From Phycisphaerales bacterium UBA2421 (GTDB lineage: Bacteria; Planctomycetota; Phycisphaerae; Tepidisphaerales; Tepidisphaeraceae): a stretch of 26,548 bases of DNA. Where the stretch lies: NCBI GenBank assembly GCA_002343075.1, contig DDRH01000038.1:31336-57883 (forward strand). The letters run 5' to 3'. Position numbers and translations under genes: made by a program. A model generated the notes under the pieces. The model saw only the letters and a list, made by a program, of their open reading frames with translations, did not search any database and had not been told where the DNA came from. This document shows positions 14,970 to 23,373 of this stretch, in pieces. Within the stretch, counting starts at the first letter, position 1; each line of letters begins with the position of its first letter.

Positions 14970-15764
14970 ATGCCGATCATTCTAAAAACACGCCGCGAGA
15001 TTGAGATGATGCGGCGAGCCGGTCAGATCGGCTGTGAGATTCTCGCCGCGATGCGCGAGGTCGTGCGTGCTGGGGTCACCACTTTTGAACTTAACGAGAT
15101 TGCTCGTGAGCTATTGGCAAAGCGAAACGCTATCGGGATGAGCAAGAATTATCCCGACTACAAACCAGGCACCGGCTACCCCGCCGAGACTTGTCTGAGC
15201 ATCAATGAAGAAGTGGTGCACGGCATTCCCGGCCCACGGCAACTGAAAGACGGGGACATCATCACCCTCGATTTGGCGCTGCGGGTCGAAGGCTATTGTG
15301 CCGATACCGCCACAACGGTTGCTGTCGGGCAGGTGAGTGACAAGGTCAATAAGCTAGTGAATGTGACTCGCGACACACTCGCGATCGCGCTAAAGCAGAT
15401 CAAGCCGGGGCGTAAATGGAGCGACATCGCTCGGCTGATGCAGTACCACGTTGAAAGCAACGGCTTCAACGTGGTTCGAGAGTTCGTTGGCCACGGTGTA
15501 GGCCGGAGCATGCACGAAGACCCTAAAGTACCTAACTTCGTGACAGCAGAGCAGTTACGTGGCGATTTTAAACTGCGCCCGGGGATGACTTTTGCGGTTG
15601 AACCAATGGTTGTCATCGGCCGACGCGACGTCCATCAATTGCCGGATGGTTGGACCGTTGTCACCGAAGACGGGCAGCCAGCGGCGCACTTTGAACATAC
15701 GATTGCCGTCACCGAAGCGGGTGCCGACATTCTAACCGATGGCCGCCCTCCGTGGGGCCTATAG
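14970..15764 (+). CDS. map: Methionine aminopeptidase, type I
   Basis: 264 residues. It removes the initiator Met from nascent proteins in the cytoplasm. The pita-bread fold ligands are in place: Asp101 (TLDLALRVEGY), Asp112 (CADTATTV), His175 (GHGVGRSMHEDP), Glu211 (FAVEPMVV) and Glu242 (HFEHTIAV), plus the conserved His84 (EEVVHGIPG). Length is that of the short bacterial type I enzyme with no N-terminal zinc finger. It lies between secY and the alpha-operon genes, a common place for map; adk, often here too, is missing. The start ATG follows a heptamer tract. Confidence 0.96.
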   Translation: MPIILKTRREIEMMRRAGQIGCEILAAMREVVRAGVTTFELNEIARELLAKRNAIGMSKNYPDYKPGTGYPAETCLSINEEVVHGIPGPRQLKDGDIITLDLALRVEGYCADTATTVAVGQVSDKVNKLVNVTRDTLAIALKQIKPGRKWSDIARLMQYHVESNGFNVVREFVGHGVGRSMHEDPKVPNFVTAEQLRGDFKLRPGMTFAVEPMVVIGRRDVHQLPDGWTVVTEDGQPAAHFEHTIAVTEAGADILTDGRPPWGL

Positions 15765-15780
15765 AATTGCGGTTTTGCGA

Positions 15781-15810
15781 TTGGCAATGGCGGAGTGATT
15801 TTGTTACAAT
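15781..15810 (+). promoter_or_regulatory. Candidate sigma70-type promoter of the rpmJ-rpsM-rpsK-rpoA-rplQ group
   Basis: TTGGCA (15781-15786), 18-nt spacer, TACAAT (15805-15810). Both boxes match 5 of 6 consensus bases. It lies between map and rpmJ and would give a leader of about 45 nt with a proper GAGGTG ribosome binding site. Confidence 0.55.
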
Positions 15811-15861
15811 TTCCAATTCCTTAGTCCGAGGCGGGCTGAGGGTTGGCTTTGAGGTGTCACC

Positions 15862-15975
15862 ATGAAGGTTCGAGCAAGCGTGAGGCGAATTTGCGAAAAT
15901 TGCAAGATCGTCCGCCGAAAGGGCGTTGTGCGGGTGATCTGCACGAACGTGAAACATAAACAGAAGCAAGGATAA
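15862..15975 (+). CDS. rpmJ: 50S ribosomal protein L36 (bL36), zinc-binding type
   Basis: 37 residues, starting [20 protein letters not shown] and ending VKHKQKQG. Zinc ligands are Cys11, Cys14, Cys27 and His32 with spacing C-x2-C-x12-C-x4-H, the classical L36 pattern, so this is the C-plus form. GAGGTG lies about 6 nt before the ATG. In most bacteria infA precedes rpmJ; here there is no room for it. This gene opens the alpha-operon group. Confidence 0.95.
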   Translation: MKVRASVRRICENCKIVRRKGVVRVICTNVKHKQKQG

Positions 15976-16065
15976 GGAACCGACAAGCCGTCGGCCACAC
16001 ATAGCGGCGATCGCTTGTTGATCTAAGCCCGCGTTTCTGGCTGGCAGTCAGTCTCAGGAGCAACC

Positions 16066-16452
16066 ATGCCCCGTATTGCAGGTATCGATATTCCGCCGGA
16101 TAAGAAGATCAAGATCAGCCTTCGCTACCTCTACGGCGTTGGCCCGTCGAACGCGTTGGTGATTTTGAAAGAAGCAGGCATTGATCCCGAACGCCGTGCG
16201 AAAGATTTGAGCGAAGATGAATTGGCCAAGATCATTGGCATTCTTGATAAAGACATCTTGGTCGAGGGTGCCCTTCGCAGGACGATTCAGCAGAATGTCG
16301 GTCGGCTTCGCGAGATCGGCAGCCACCGCGGCAACCGACATCGCCGCAGCTTGCCCGTGCGCGGCCAGCGTACTCGTTCAAACGCGCGTACACGAAAAGG
16401 CCCGCGTAAGACAGTCGCAGGCAAGAAGGGCGTCAAGGAACTTGGCAAGTAG
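16066..16452 (+). CDS. rpsM: 30S ribosomal protein S13 (uS13)
   Basis: 128 residues, normal. [25 protein letters not shown] opens the helix-two-turn-helix domain, and the basic C-terminal tail [37 protein letters not shown] reaches the P-site tRNA. A CAGGAG sits 5 nt upstream of the ATG. S13 pairs with S19 in the 30S head. Confidence 0.97.
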   Translation: MPRIAGIDIPPDKKIKISLRYLYGVGPSNALVILKEAGIDPERRAKDLSEDELAKIIGILDKDILVEGALRRTIQQNVGRLREIGSHRGNRHRRSLPVRGQRTRSNARTRKGPRKTVAGKKGVKELGK

Positions 16453-16581
16453 TCCGCAAGTAGTTTGTCCGGAGCGATGGATCGGCAGCCCGGTGTGGTG
16501 TGCTGGTACGCGGCCGACAGCTTTGGGTGTGTATTCGCGGGGACGGCGTAGTCCGGTTGATCCGCAGGAGATGGTTTTCAG

Positions 16582-16986
16582 ATGGCAGAAGCAGGCAAAG
16601 GCGGCGCTAAATCAGGTGCCAAGAAGAAGATTCGCAAGGGTGTCACGAAGGGCATTGTTTTCGTCAAATCGACGTTTAACAACACTCTCGTCACTATCAC
16701 CGATACTAACGGCGAGACCATTTCATGGGCCAGCGCCGGCTGCGTCGGTTTTAAGGGTGCGCGAAAGAGCACTCCGTTCGCCGCCGGTCGTGCCGCCGAG
16801 AAAGCTGCCAACGAAGCCAAAAAGCACGGCATGATTGAAGTGGAAGTGCGTGTAAAAGGACCTGGCGCGGGCCGCGAGCAGGCGATCCTCAATCTTCAGA
16901 ACTCAGGGTTGAAGATCTCCGGAATTGAAGACGTTACCCCGCTGCCCCACAACGGTTGCCGACCGCCGAAAAAGCGGCGCGTGTAA
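16582..16986 (+). CDS. rpsK: 30S ribosomal protein S11 (uS11)
   Basis: 134 residues, normal. A Lys-rich N-terminal tail leads into [25 protein letters not shown] and [23 protein letters not shown]; the C-terminal [44 protein letters not shown] is the family signature. S11 lines the 30S platform near the mRNA exit. The 129-nt spacer before it (16453-16581) holds nothing recognisable. rpsD, which usually follows, is absent, and rpoA comes next. Confidence 0.97.
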   Translation: MAEAGKGGAKSGAKKKIRKGVTKGIVFVKSTFNNTLVTITDTNGETISWASAGCVGFKGARKSTPFAAGRAAEKAANEAKKHGMIEVEVRVKGPGAGREQAILNLQNSGLKISGIEDVTPLPHNGCRPPKKRRV

Positions 16987-17116
16987 TCGGTTTGCTACTG
17001 GCTTTTTCATAACTTGAACTATTGAGCTTCGCTCTCGCGAGGCTGGCATACAGATGGTCCTCATCGTCGAGGACGGGAACTGCCGGCAATCGGGATGCGA
17101 GCAGGAGAATTCTGAG

Positions 17117-18157
17117 ATGCGTATTCGATGGCGTGGTTTAGAATTGCCGTCCCGCGTGGTTCGCGACGAGCAGGCATCAACCGACACTTTTGGAAGATTC
17201 AGTGCCGAGCCTTTCGAGCGCGGCTTTGGCACCACGGTCGGCAATAGCCTGCGACGGATTCTGCTATCCTCGCTCGAAGGTGCCGCTGTCACCCATGTTC
17301 GGCTCAAAGGTGCCGACCACGAGTTCACAAGCCTGCCGGGCGTCCAGGAAGATGTCACGGACATCATTCTGAACGTCAAGAGCCTGGTGGTGAAACTCGA
17401 CGGTGATGAAACCAAAGAAATGCGCCTGACGGCCAAGAAAGCTGGCCCTGTCACAGCCGGCATGATTGAGGCCGATACTTCAATCAGCATCATCAACAAG
17501 GATCTTGTCATCGCGACGTTGACTGAAGACGTCGAGTTCGACATGACGCTTCGCGTTGCCAAGGGCCGCGGTTATGTTACGGCCTCTGAGAACATTGACG
17601 ACGAAGGCGACACTCAAGAACTGGGACTTATCGCAGTCGACAGCATTTACTCTCCCGTTACTCGTGTTCGTTACTCGACCGAAGACGCGCGGGTTGGACA
17701 GAAGACCGACTATGATCGCATGATCCTTGAGATCTGGACGAACGGCACCGTCTCGCCGGAAATGGCGCTCGTAGAGGCTGCAAAAATCCTACGCAAGCAT
17801 CTGAACCCGTTCGTGCAGTATTTTGAGTTGGGCCACGACGTTGCCAGCGATGACGCGATTGCCGCTCTTCGCGATGCCAACAAGGCAATGATCGATCCCG
17901 ACCTGCGGCAGAAACTGGGCATGACGGTCCAGGAACTTGATCTCTCAGTTCGTGCAAACAACTGCCTCGAGTCGGCACGTATCTCATCCGTCCGGGATCT
18001 CGTACAGAAGAACGATTCTGAGCTTCTGAAGGTGCGTAGTTTTGGAAAGACCAGCCTTCGCGAAGTGAAACGTCGCCTTGCCGATATGGGACTGAGCCTT
18101 GGGATGGATCTCAGCCACAGCGGCGCGGCCGAGGATGGCGGCGGGGCGATGGAGTGA
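17117..18157 (+). CDS. rpoA: RNA polymerase alpha subunit
   Basis: 346 residues from ATG 17117, somewhat longer than the usual 310-340. The N-terminal dimerisation domain has EPFERGFGTTVGNSLRRILLSSLEG (residues 31-55). The C-terminal domain begins about residue 270 and has LDLSVRANNCLESARISSVRDL with Arg279 at the UP-element-contacting position, and FGKTSLREVKRRLADMGLSLG. A Gly/Glu-rich tail of about 15 residues ends the protein. The frame is open 21 codons upstream, but ATG 17117 has AGGAGA 8 nt before it and the usual start MRIRWRGLELPSRV. It assembles core polymerase and receives activators. Confidence 0.97.
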   Translation: MRIRWRGLELPSRVVRDEQASTDTFGRFSAEPFERGFGTTVGNSLRRILLSSLEGAAVTHVRLKGADHEFTSLPGVQEDVTDIILNVKSLVVKLDGDETKEMRLTAKKAGPVTAGMIEADTSISIINKDLVIATLTEDVEFDMTLRVAKGRGYVTASENIDDEGDTQELGLIAVDSIYSPVTRVRYSTEDARVGQKTDYDRMILEIWTNGTVSPEMALVEAAKILRKHLNPFVQYFELGHDVASDDAIAALRDANKAMIDPDLRQKLGMTVQELDLSVRANNCLESARISSVRDLVQKNDSELLKVRSFGKTSLREVKRRLADMGLSLGMDLSHSGAAEDGGGAME

Positions 18158-18293
18158 TTGGCTAGGTTGAACAGTTCGGTAGGATGTTAGAAATATTGTG
18201 CGTCGGCAGGACGTTGCGGACCGGTGGCAGTGCCGGATTGCGCGGTGTGCTGAGTGACGATCGGAAGCCGGCAGGCAGTATTCTGGAGTTGAT

Positions 18294-18851
18294 ATGAGTT
18301 CACATATGTTATTCGGCCGGCAACTCAGCCGGGATACGGAGCATCGAATTGCGATGCGACGGAATCTTGTGCAGTCGCTGTTTGAACACGGCAAGGTTCG
18401 CACGACTCACCCCAAGGCCAAGGAAGTTAAGGCGTTCGCCGAAAAGTTGATCACCTTGGCGAAGAGGGGCATTGGTGCAACTGGCAATGACGCCGGTCGA
18501 CTCAAGTTGCTCTACCGCCGGCGGGTGCTATCTCAATTGAATGATCGTCGGCTTGTGGATGAGAATCAGGATTTTCTCACCGGCGAGACCAAGACGGTCG
18601 TCCAGCGGTTGTTTAACGAGATCGCTCCGAAATTTGTCGATCGAGACGGCGGTTACACCCGCATCACCAAGACCGCCGACTTTCGAATCGGCGACGGCAG
18701 TTCGCTCGTGGTACTGTCGCTGGTAGGCAATCTGGAGAAACCCAAGGGCACCGTTCGCAAGAGTGCAGGCCTCCGCGGGAAGCGATACACGAAGCGAACC
18801 GAGTTTGCCAAGAAGGCCCTCAAGGCCAAGGCTGAGCCGGTAGCGGCTTAA
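18294..18851 (+). CDS. rplQ: 50S ribosomal protein L17 (bL17) with C-terminal extension
   Basis: 185 residues against about 120-130 in many bacteria. The core is clear: [53 protein letters not shown], then [31 protein letters not shown]. After VVLSLVG, about 45 Lys-rich residues extend the C-terminus. GGAG lies 6 nt before ATG 18294; an in-frame ATG four codons later could also serve. It is the last gene of the ribosomal cluster and is followed by a strong hairpin. Confidence 0.95.
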   Translation: MSSHMLFGRQLSRDTEHRIAMRRNLVQSLFEHGKVRTTHPKAKEVKAFAEKLITLAKRGIGATGNDAGRLKLLYRRRVLSQLNDRRLVDENQDFLTGETKTVVQRLFNEIAPKFVDRDGGYTRITKTADFRIGDGSSLVVLSLVGNLEKPKGTVRKSAGLRGKRYTKRTEFAKKALKAKAEPVAA

Positions 18852-18879
18852 AATCGGCTCGCCCATGCCGATAATCGAA

Positions 18880-18924
18880 GAAGGCTCCTCCGCGTGACAG
18901 CGAGTGTCCGGCGGAGGAGCCTTC
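18880..18924 (+). terminator. 14-bp perfect hairpin closing the ribosomal gene cluster
   Basis: GAAGGCTCCTCCGC (18880-18893) and GCGGAGGAGCCTTC (18911-18924) are exact inverse complements. The 17-nt loop can fold further through GACA/TGTC. There is no T-run, only GGGCATTTCC, so it may be a rho-assisted terminator or an RNA-stabilising 3' end. The rest of the 299-nt space up to the next gene holds no other clear feature. Confidence 0.6.
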
Positions 18925-19150
18925 GGGCATTTCCTGATGAAGTTCCCAGTTTTGCAACCTTTGTGTTTCGGTTGCGTATTGTGATAAAGTGTGATTTCGG
19001 TATCAGTCATCTGGAGGCGTGCGTCGTCAATATATTGTGCGCCGAGGAATCGAGAACACAATCGGCTGGCTTTGAAAGTAGTTGACCGGAGACCTTAGCC
19101 TCCTGGCGCAATGGGTAGTTACGGGCCGGGTAAGATCGAGAGTTGCCTGC

Positions 19151-20743
19151 ATGTGGGAGAATTTTAACGCCATCAAAGCTGTTTTTATGGCGATGTACAT
19201 CGCCATTTTGATGTTGGTTGCACTCTACGGAATGCATCGCTACATCCTGGTGTTTCTCTACATTAAGCATCGTAAAAATGCTTACCAGCCCAAGGGCCGG
19301 TTTGGAGAACTTCCTTTCATCACGATTCAGCTACCAATGTTCAACGAGTCTTCGGTGGCCGAGCGTATCATTCGTGCCACCTGCGCGATTGACTACCCTC
19401 GCGAAAAACTGGAAGTGCAGGTCCTTGACGACAGCACAGACGGCTCGGCTGCCATTGCGAGCGAGGAAGTGAAGCGGTGGCAGGAGAGGGGCCACTTAAT
19501 CAGCTACATCCACCGATCAAATCGTGTGGGCTTCAAGGCCGGCGCACTGCAGGAGGGAATGCGCGTTGCACGCGGGGAACTCATTGCAATTTTCGATGCC
19601 GACTTCGTACCCCCCTCAGACATTTTACGCAACGTGGTTGACTTCTTTACCGACGAGAATGTCGGCATGGTGCAGGTGCGGTGGGATCACCTTAACCGCG
19701 ACGCGTCGCTGCTTACGCGCAGCCAAGCGATGTTTCTAGACGGCCATTTTGTCATCGAACACACCGCAAGAAACCGCAGCGGTCGATTCATGCACTTCAA
19801 TGGCACTGCAGGCGTGTGGCGCCGCTCGACCATCGAGGATGCCGGCGGCTGGCAACACGACACACTCACTGAAGATTTAGACTTGAGCTATCGGGCTCAG
19901 CTAAAAGGATGGCAATTTGTTTATCTGCCACAGTACGCCGCACCGGCGGAACTGCCGCCGGAGATGATCGCGTTTAAACAGCAGGCGCATCGTTGGACCA
20001 AGGGCAGTGCGCAAACCGGCCTGAAGCTGCTGCCCCGAATTCTCAGGAGCAAACATCTACCGAGGTCGATCAAAAGCGAGGCATTTTTTCACCTCACCAA
20101 CACGGTTGTCTATCCTCTGATGGTGCTGCTCACCTTGTTGATGTACCCCGCGTTCATCTATTCTGACGGCCCCTGGAAGAACATAGGCTGGGGAAAGGTG
20201 CTGTTCAGCGTCAGTTTGTTTGTGCTCGCCACATGTTCCGCCAGTACGTTTTTTGTGTTCGCCCAGCGAGAGTTGTTTGGAAAACAGGCAACTTGGCGCT
20301 CAATCCTTGCGCTGCCGATGTTAATGGCCCTCGGCGTGGGGATTTGTGTCAATAACACCAAGGCATTCATTGAGGCAATCTGGTCATACTATTTCGGCAA
20401 GAAGGCCAGCGGGGAGTTTGTCCGTACTCCGAAGTACGGCGTGACTGGCAGACACGGCCGGCGGGATTTCAGGCCCGTGAACGTTTTCACGTTCAAGAGG
20501 CTGGCCGTGCCAATCCTCGAGATCGCCTTCGGAATCTACATGTGCTGCTTCATCTTTATCAGTGCCTACTACAACTACGCCATCATCAGCTTGCCATTCT
20601 TGATGATTTTTGCTGGCGGCTACCTCTATGTCGGCTTCAGCAGCCTGCAGGTGTTGTGGCAGATGCATCAATATCAGCAGCAGGAGACCGCACTTGCTGC
20701 AGCGGAACTGGCAAAGGGTGAGGTGGAAGTGCCGACGATTTAG
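19151..20743 (+). CDS. Membrane family-2 glycosyltransferase (cellulose-synthase/CslA-like)
   Basis: 530 residues from ATG 19151. One N-terminal membrane helix (about residues 10-37) precedes a cytoplasmic GT-A domain: VQVLDDSTDGS (Asp93-Asp94), FDADF (Asp149 and Asp151, the DxD), TEDLDLSYR (Glu241-Asp242 with the catalytic acid), and QQAHRW (residues 277-282, the QxxRW motif of processive synthases). Three or four C-terminal helices follow. This layout fits enzymes that polymerise or transfer sugars across the membrane, such as cellulose-synthase-like or glucomannan-synthase-like proteins; the sugar is unknown. No PilZ domain or bcs-type partner is seen. The frame is open from a TTG at 19082, but ATG 19151 lies at the natural start of the helix. 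Confidence 0.85.
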   Translation: MWENFNAIKAVFMAMYIAILMLVALYGMHRYILVFLYIKHRKNAYQPKGRFGELPFITIQLPMFNESSVAERIIRATCAIDYPREKLEVQVLDDSTDGSAAIASEEVKRWQERGHLISYIHRSNRVGFKAGALQEGMRVARGELIAIFDADFVPPSDILRNVVDFFTDENVGMVQVRWDHLNRDASLLTRSQAMFLDGHFVIEHTARNRSGRFMHFNGTAGVWRRSTIEDAGGWQHDTLTEDLDLSYRAQLKGWQFVYLPQYAAPAELPPEMIAFKQQAHRWTKGSAQTGLKLLPRILRSKHLPRSIKSEAFFHLTNTVVYPLMVLLTLLMYPAFIYSDGPWKNIGWGKVLFSVSLFVLATCSASTFFVFAQRELFGKQATWRSILALPMLMALGVGICVNNTKAFIEAIWSYYFGKKASGEFVRTPKYGVTGRHGRRDFRPVNVFTFKRLAVPILEIAFGIYMCCFIFISAYYNYAIISLPFLMIFAGGYLYVGFSSLQVLWQMHQYQQQETALAAAELAKGEVEVPTI

Positions 20744-20775
20744 CGCCGAAATGCCCCGCGGTCACGCCGGGGAGT

Positions 20776-21780
20776 TTAGAGCCACTTCCATCGCCGAAAC
20801 ATCACAAGAAGCGAAATGATCGAGCCCACCAGGATTCCCATCGAAACGTAGAAGCCGACATTTGAGCGTAACGTCGCCTGAAACCACGGCGTCTCAAAAT
20901 TCTGACCATAAAAGCTAGTGATGACCGTCGCGGGCAGGGCAGTCACTGTGATGATTGTCAGTGCTTTCATCACCTTGTTGAGGTTGTTGCTTACACTCGA
21001 CATGTAGATATCGCGCGCGCCGACAATCAGATCACGATACAGTTCGATCATTTCCACCGCCCGCACCAGATGATCAAGCACATCGCGCAGGTAGATTCGC
21101 GTTGATTCACGAATGAAAGGCACTTCGCCTCGTGTCAACTGCGCTATCACTTCTCGCTGAGGTCCGATGATGCGGCGAAAGTTCAGCAGCTCTCGCTTTT
21201 TCTGCGCAATTCTCGGTAGAAGCGCTTCGGTGGGCTTTGTAGCTGCCTGCTCTTCAAGATCGTCAATTTCCTCCTGAAGCCAGTCAAGAATTGGTGTGTA
21301 GTTATCCACAAGTAAATCGAGAAGGCTATGCAGCAGCATGTCGATGCCGCTGTCGAGCACGAGGTTGGGATCGGTCTCAGCGCGCATGCGCACATCACGG
21401 ATGCTGCGATGTTCCTCTTCGTGGATCGTAAGAAGGTAACGCGAGGAAACGAACATGTCGATTTCCTTGGTGCGCAGCTGGTCACGAAATGTTTCCAGGT
21501 CAGGCCCGTGAATCACCATGTAGAAGTACGATTCGTTACAGACTTCCCCGGTATGACGATAAGGCTCAATCTTGGGCCGCTGCGAATACTGAATACTGTC
21601 TTCGATTGCCAGCGGGTGGAACCCGAACACTTCGTCGAGCAGGTAAAGCTCTTCGTCAGTTGGCTTGCTCATGTCGAGCCAGAAAACTGCCTTCTGGTCG
21701 CGCATGGCACGAATAAGAGTCGCCTCGTCAGTCTCGCGGCTGATCTTCCCGTCGCCGAACTTGATGAACGCGGTCAGCAT
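20776..21780 (-). CDS. corA: CorA-family divalent cation channel with GQN in place of GMN
   Basis: 334 residues from the ATG at 21780-21778; a longer TTG start is less likely. The cytoplasmic N-terminal domain is of the CorA type (FWLDMSKPTDEELYLLDEVFGFHPLAIEDS), then the long stalk helix and two C-terminal helices (ALTIITVTALPATVITSFYG and NVGFYVSMGILVGSIISLLVMF), ending RRWKWL. The signature between the helices reads YGQNF (Gly292-Gln293-Asn294) rather than YGMNF. Family members move Mg2+, Co2+ or Ni2+ and work as pentamers. The Met change may affect ion selectivity; the essential Asn is kept. It is convergent with the glycosyltransferase gene and divergent from the M20 peptidase gene. Metal specificity cannot be told. 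Confidence 0.88.
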   Translation of the reverse strand: MLTAFIKFGDGKISRETDEATLIRAMRDQKAVFWLDMSKPTDEELYLLDEVFGFHPLAIEDSIQYSQRPKIEPYRHTGEVCNESYFYMVIHGPDLETFRDQLRTKEIDMFVSSRYLLTIHEEEHRSIRDVRMRAETDPNLVLDSGIDMLLHSLLDLLVDNYTPILDWLQEEIDDLEEQAATKPTEALLPRIAQKKRELLNFRRIIGPQREVIAQLTRGEVPFIRESTRIYLRDVLDHLVRAVEMIELYRDLIVGARDIYMSSVSNNLNKVMKALTIITVTALPATVITSFYGQNFETPWFQATLRSNVGFYVSMGILVGSIISLLVMFRRWKWL

Positions 21781-21791
21781 GGCTCCCGGTG

Positions 21792-21804
21792 AATATAGCC
21801 GCAG
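21792..21804 (-). promoter_or_regulatory. Candidate -10 element of corA
   Basis: On the minus strand CTGCGGCTATATT, with TATATT ending 11 nt before the corA ATG. CTGCGGCTA also lies upstream of secY and of the M20 gene. A second copy of ATCTGCGGC lies 10 nt further upstream. No convincing -35. Confidence 0.45.
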
Positions 21805-21887
21805 ATCGCCGCAGATGAATGCGCGGGCGACACGAAATCTCAACTCCCCGTCACGTCAGGTTGCCGGATGCGTGCAACGGACGCCCT

Positions 21888-21901
21888 CTGCGGCTAAAAA
21901 T
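21888..21901 (+). promoter_or_regulatory. Candidate -10 element of the M20 peptidase gene
   Basis: CTGCGGCTAAAAAT, whose TAAAAA ends 7 nt before the ATG. The first 12 bases are identical to the secY element, and the following AGGTTCATGATC resembles secY CTGGTTCGTATGATC. No Shine-Dalgarno and only a poor -35. Confidence 0.5.
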
Positions 21902-21907
21902 AGGTTC

Positions 21908-23302
21908 ATGATCGACCGCGTCCTCGCCACCATCGAGCAACGTAAGAGCCAGTCCCTTGAACAGCTCAAGGAGTTTCTACGCATTCCATCCGTAAGTACC
22001 AAGCCTGATCATGCGGAGCACATGGTTCGCTGTGCCAACTGGCTTGCGGACCAGTTTCGGTTTGCCATGCTTGATGCGCGGGTGATGCCCACGGGGGGTC
22101 ACCCCGCGGTGGTTGCCAAGAACAAGCACCAACCCGGCCGACCGACGGTCTTGCTCTATGGACACTACGACGTGCAACCGCCGGAGCCACTGGACCTTTG
22201 GAACAGCCCGCCGTTCGAGCCGACAATCGGTAAGACCGAAGCCGGGACCGACGCTATCTTTGCCCGAGGCGCAGTGGATGATAAGGGGCAGGTATGGTGT
22301 CATGTTGAAGCGCTACTCGCCTGGCAGGCCCACGGCGGGGTTCCAGTGAATCTTACTTGTCTCATAGAGGGCGAGGAAGAAATCGGTAGTGAGAATCTTG
22401 AGAAGTTCGTGCATGCTCACAAGGAAGAGCTGAAGGCTGATGTGCTGGTGATTTCCGACACCGGTCTTTTTGCTCGCGGGGTGCCTGCGATCGGGTATGG
22501 CTTGCGCGGGTTGGTATATGAAGAAGTGCGGCTTGACGGTCCCAGCCACGACCTGCATTCCGGCGGTTGGGGTGGGGCAATTCAGAACCCCGCCAATGCG
22601 CTTGTCGAGCTTCTCGCAACGCTCCATAACAAAGACGGAAGCGTCAACATCCCCGGCTTCTACGACGATGTAGCCGGTTTATCCCCCGAAGAGCGTGCCG
22701 CGTGGAAGGCGCTGCCTCATTGTGACGACGCGTTTGCCCGCGATCTAAAGCTGTCGAAAGGCGATCTGGTCGGCGAAGCCGGCTATAGCACGCTCGAACG
22801 CATCTGGGCACGTCCGACCTGTGACATCAATGGCCTTTCAGGCGGCTATCAAGGGCCGGGCGCGAAGACGGTCATCGGCTCCTGGGCGAGTGCAAAGGTT
22901 TCCATGAGACTTGTTCCCAACCAAGATCCTAAAAAGGTCCAGATGGCGTTTCGCCAGGCGATCCGCGACCGGCTTCCCAACGGCGTGCGCGTTACGTTTA
23001 CGATGGACGACCACATCAGCAAGCCCGTCCTCACTCCAATCGACACGCCAGCGGTCAAACTGGCAGTGGAAGCGATCTCGGAAGGCTTCGGCAAACCAGC
23101 TACTTTCACCCGTACCGGGGGCAGTGTGCCGGTCGTTGCCACCCTGCGGGAGGTTCTCGGGGTGGATGCGCTTCTTGTCGGTTTCGGATTGCCCGATGAC
23201 CGTGTTCACTCACCGAATGAAAAGTTTGATCTCGACTGTTTCTACAACGGCACCAAGACCGCCGCTATCCTGTATGACAAGCTTGCGACGCTCAAGATGT
23301 GA
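21908..23302 (+). CDS. M20-family metallopeptidase (dipeptidase/carnosinase-like)
   Basis: 464 residues from ATG 21908; the open frame upstream overlaps corA on the other strand and is not family-like. The two-zinc site is complete: His86 and Asp88 (LLYGHYDVQPPEP), Asp124 (GAVDDKGQ), Glu157 general base and Glu158 ligand (EGEEEIGS), Asp184 (ISDTG), and His434 (DRVHSPNEKF). The dimerisation domain carries DLHSGGWGG, with His217 completing the active site across the dimer. Members cleave dipeptides or small amides in the cytoplasm. There is no signal peptide. Exact substrate unknown; desuccinylase or carboxypeptidase-G2-like activity is less likely from the motif spacing. Confidence 0.93.
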   Translation: MIDRVLATIEQRKSQSLEQLKEFLRIPSVSTKPDHAEHMVRCANWLADQFRFAMLDARVMPTGGHPAVVAKNKHQPGRPTVLLYGHYDVQPPEPLDLWNSPPFEPTIGKTEAGTDAIFARGAVDDKGQVWCHVEALLAWQAHGGVPVNLTCLIEGEEEIGSENLEKFVHAHKEELKADVLVISDTGLFARGVPAIGYGLRGLVYEEVRLDGPSHDLHSGGWGGAIQNPANALVELLATLHNKDGSVNIPGFYDDVAGLSPEERAAWKALPHCDDAFARDLKLSKGDLVGEAGYSTLERIWARPTCDINGLSGGYQGPGAKTVIGSWASAKVSMRLVPNQDPKKVQMAFRQAIRDRLPNGVRVTFTMDDHISKPVLTPIDTPAVKLAVEAISEGFGKPATFTRTGGSVPVVATLREVLGVDALLVGFGLPDDRVHSPNEKFDLDCFYNGTKTAAILYDKLATLKM

Positions 23303-23359
23303 CCGGGAGCGGATTTAGTCGCCGCCAAACGCAAACCTCCCCACGCGGGGCGATCAGGG

Positions 23360-23365
23360 TAGAAT
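23360..23365 (+). promoter_or_regulatory. Candidate -10 box of dinB
   Basis: TAGAAT, 5 of 6 to consensus, ending 8 nt before the dinB ATG with no Shine-Dalgarno between. There is no clear -35 and no recognisable LexA box. Confidence 0.35.
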
Positions 23366-23373
23366 ACCGGGCC

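Noticed and set aside
18837..18850. GCGGCTTAAAAT at the rplQ end resembling the CTGCGGCTAAAAT element
   Set aside because: It is explained by the Ala-Ala-stop codons of rplQ, has one extra T, and no gene start follows at the right distance.
18952..18988. Promoter upstream of the glycosyltransferase gene (TGTGATAAAG)
   Set aside because: The -10 is only 4 of 6 and there is no acceptable -35 at 16-18 nt; the leader would be over 150 nt. Not strong enough to list.
20744..20775. Bidirectional terminator between the glycosyltransferase gene and corA
   Set aside because: Only a 5-bp CCCCG/CGGGG stem with a 9-nt loop and no T-run on either strand.
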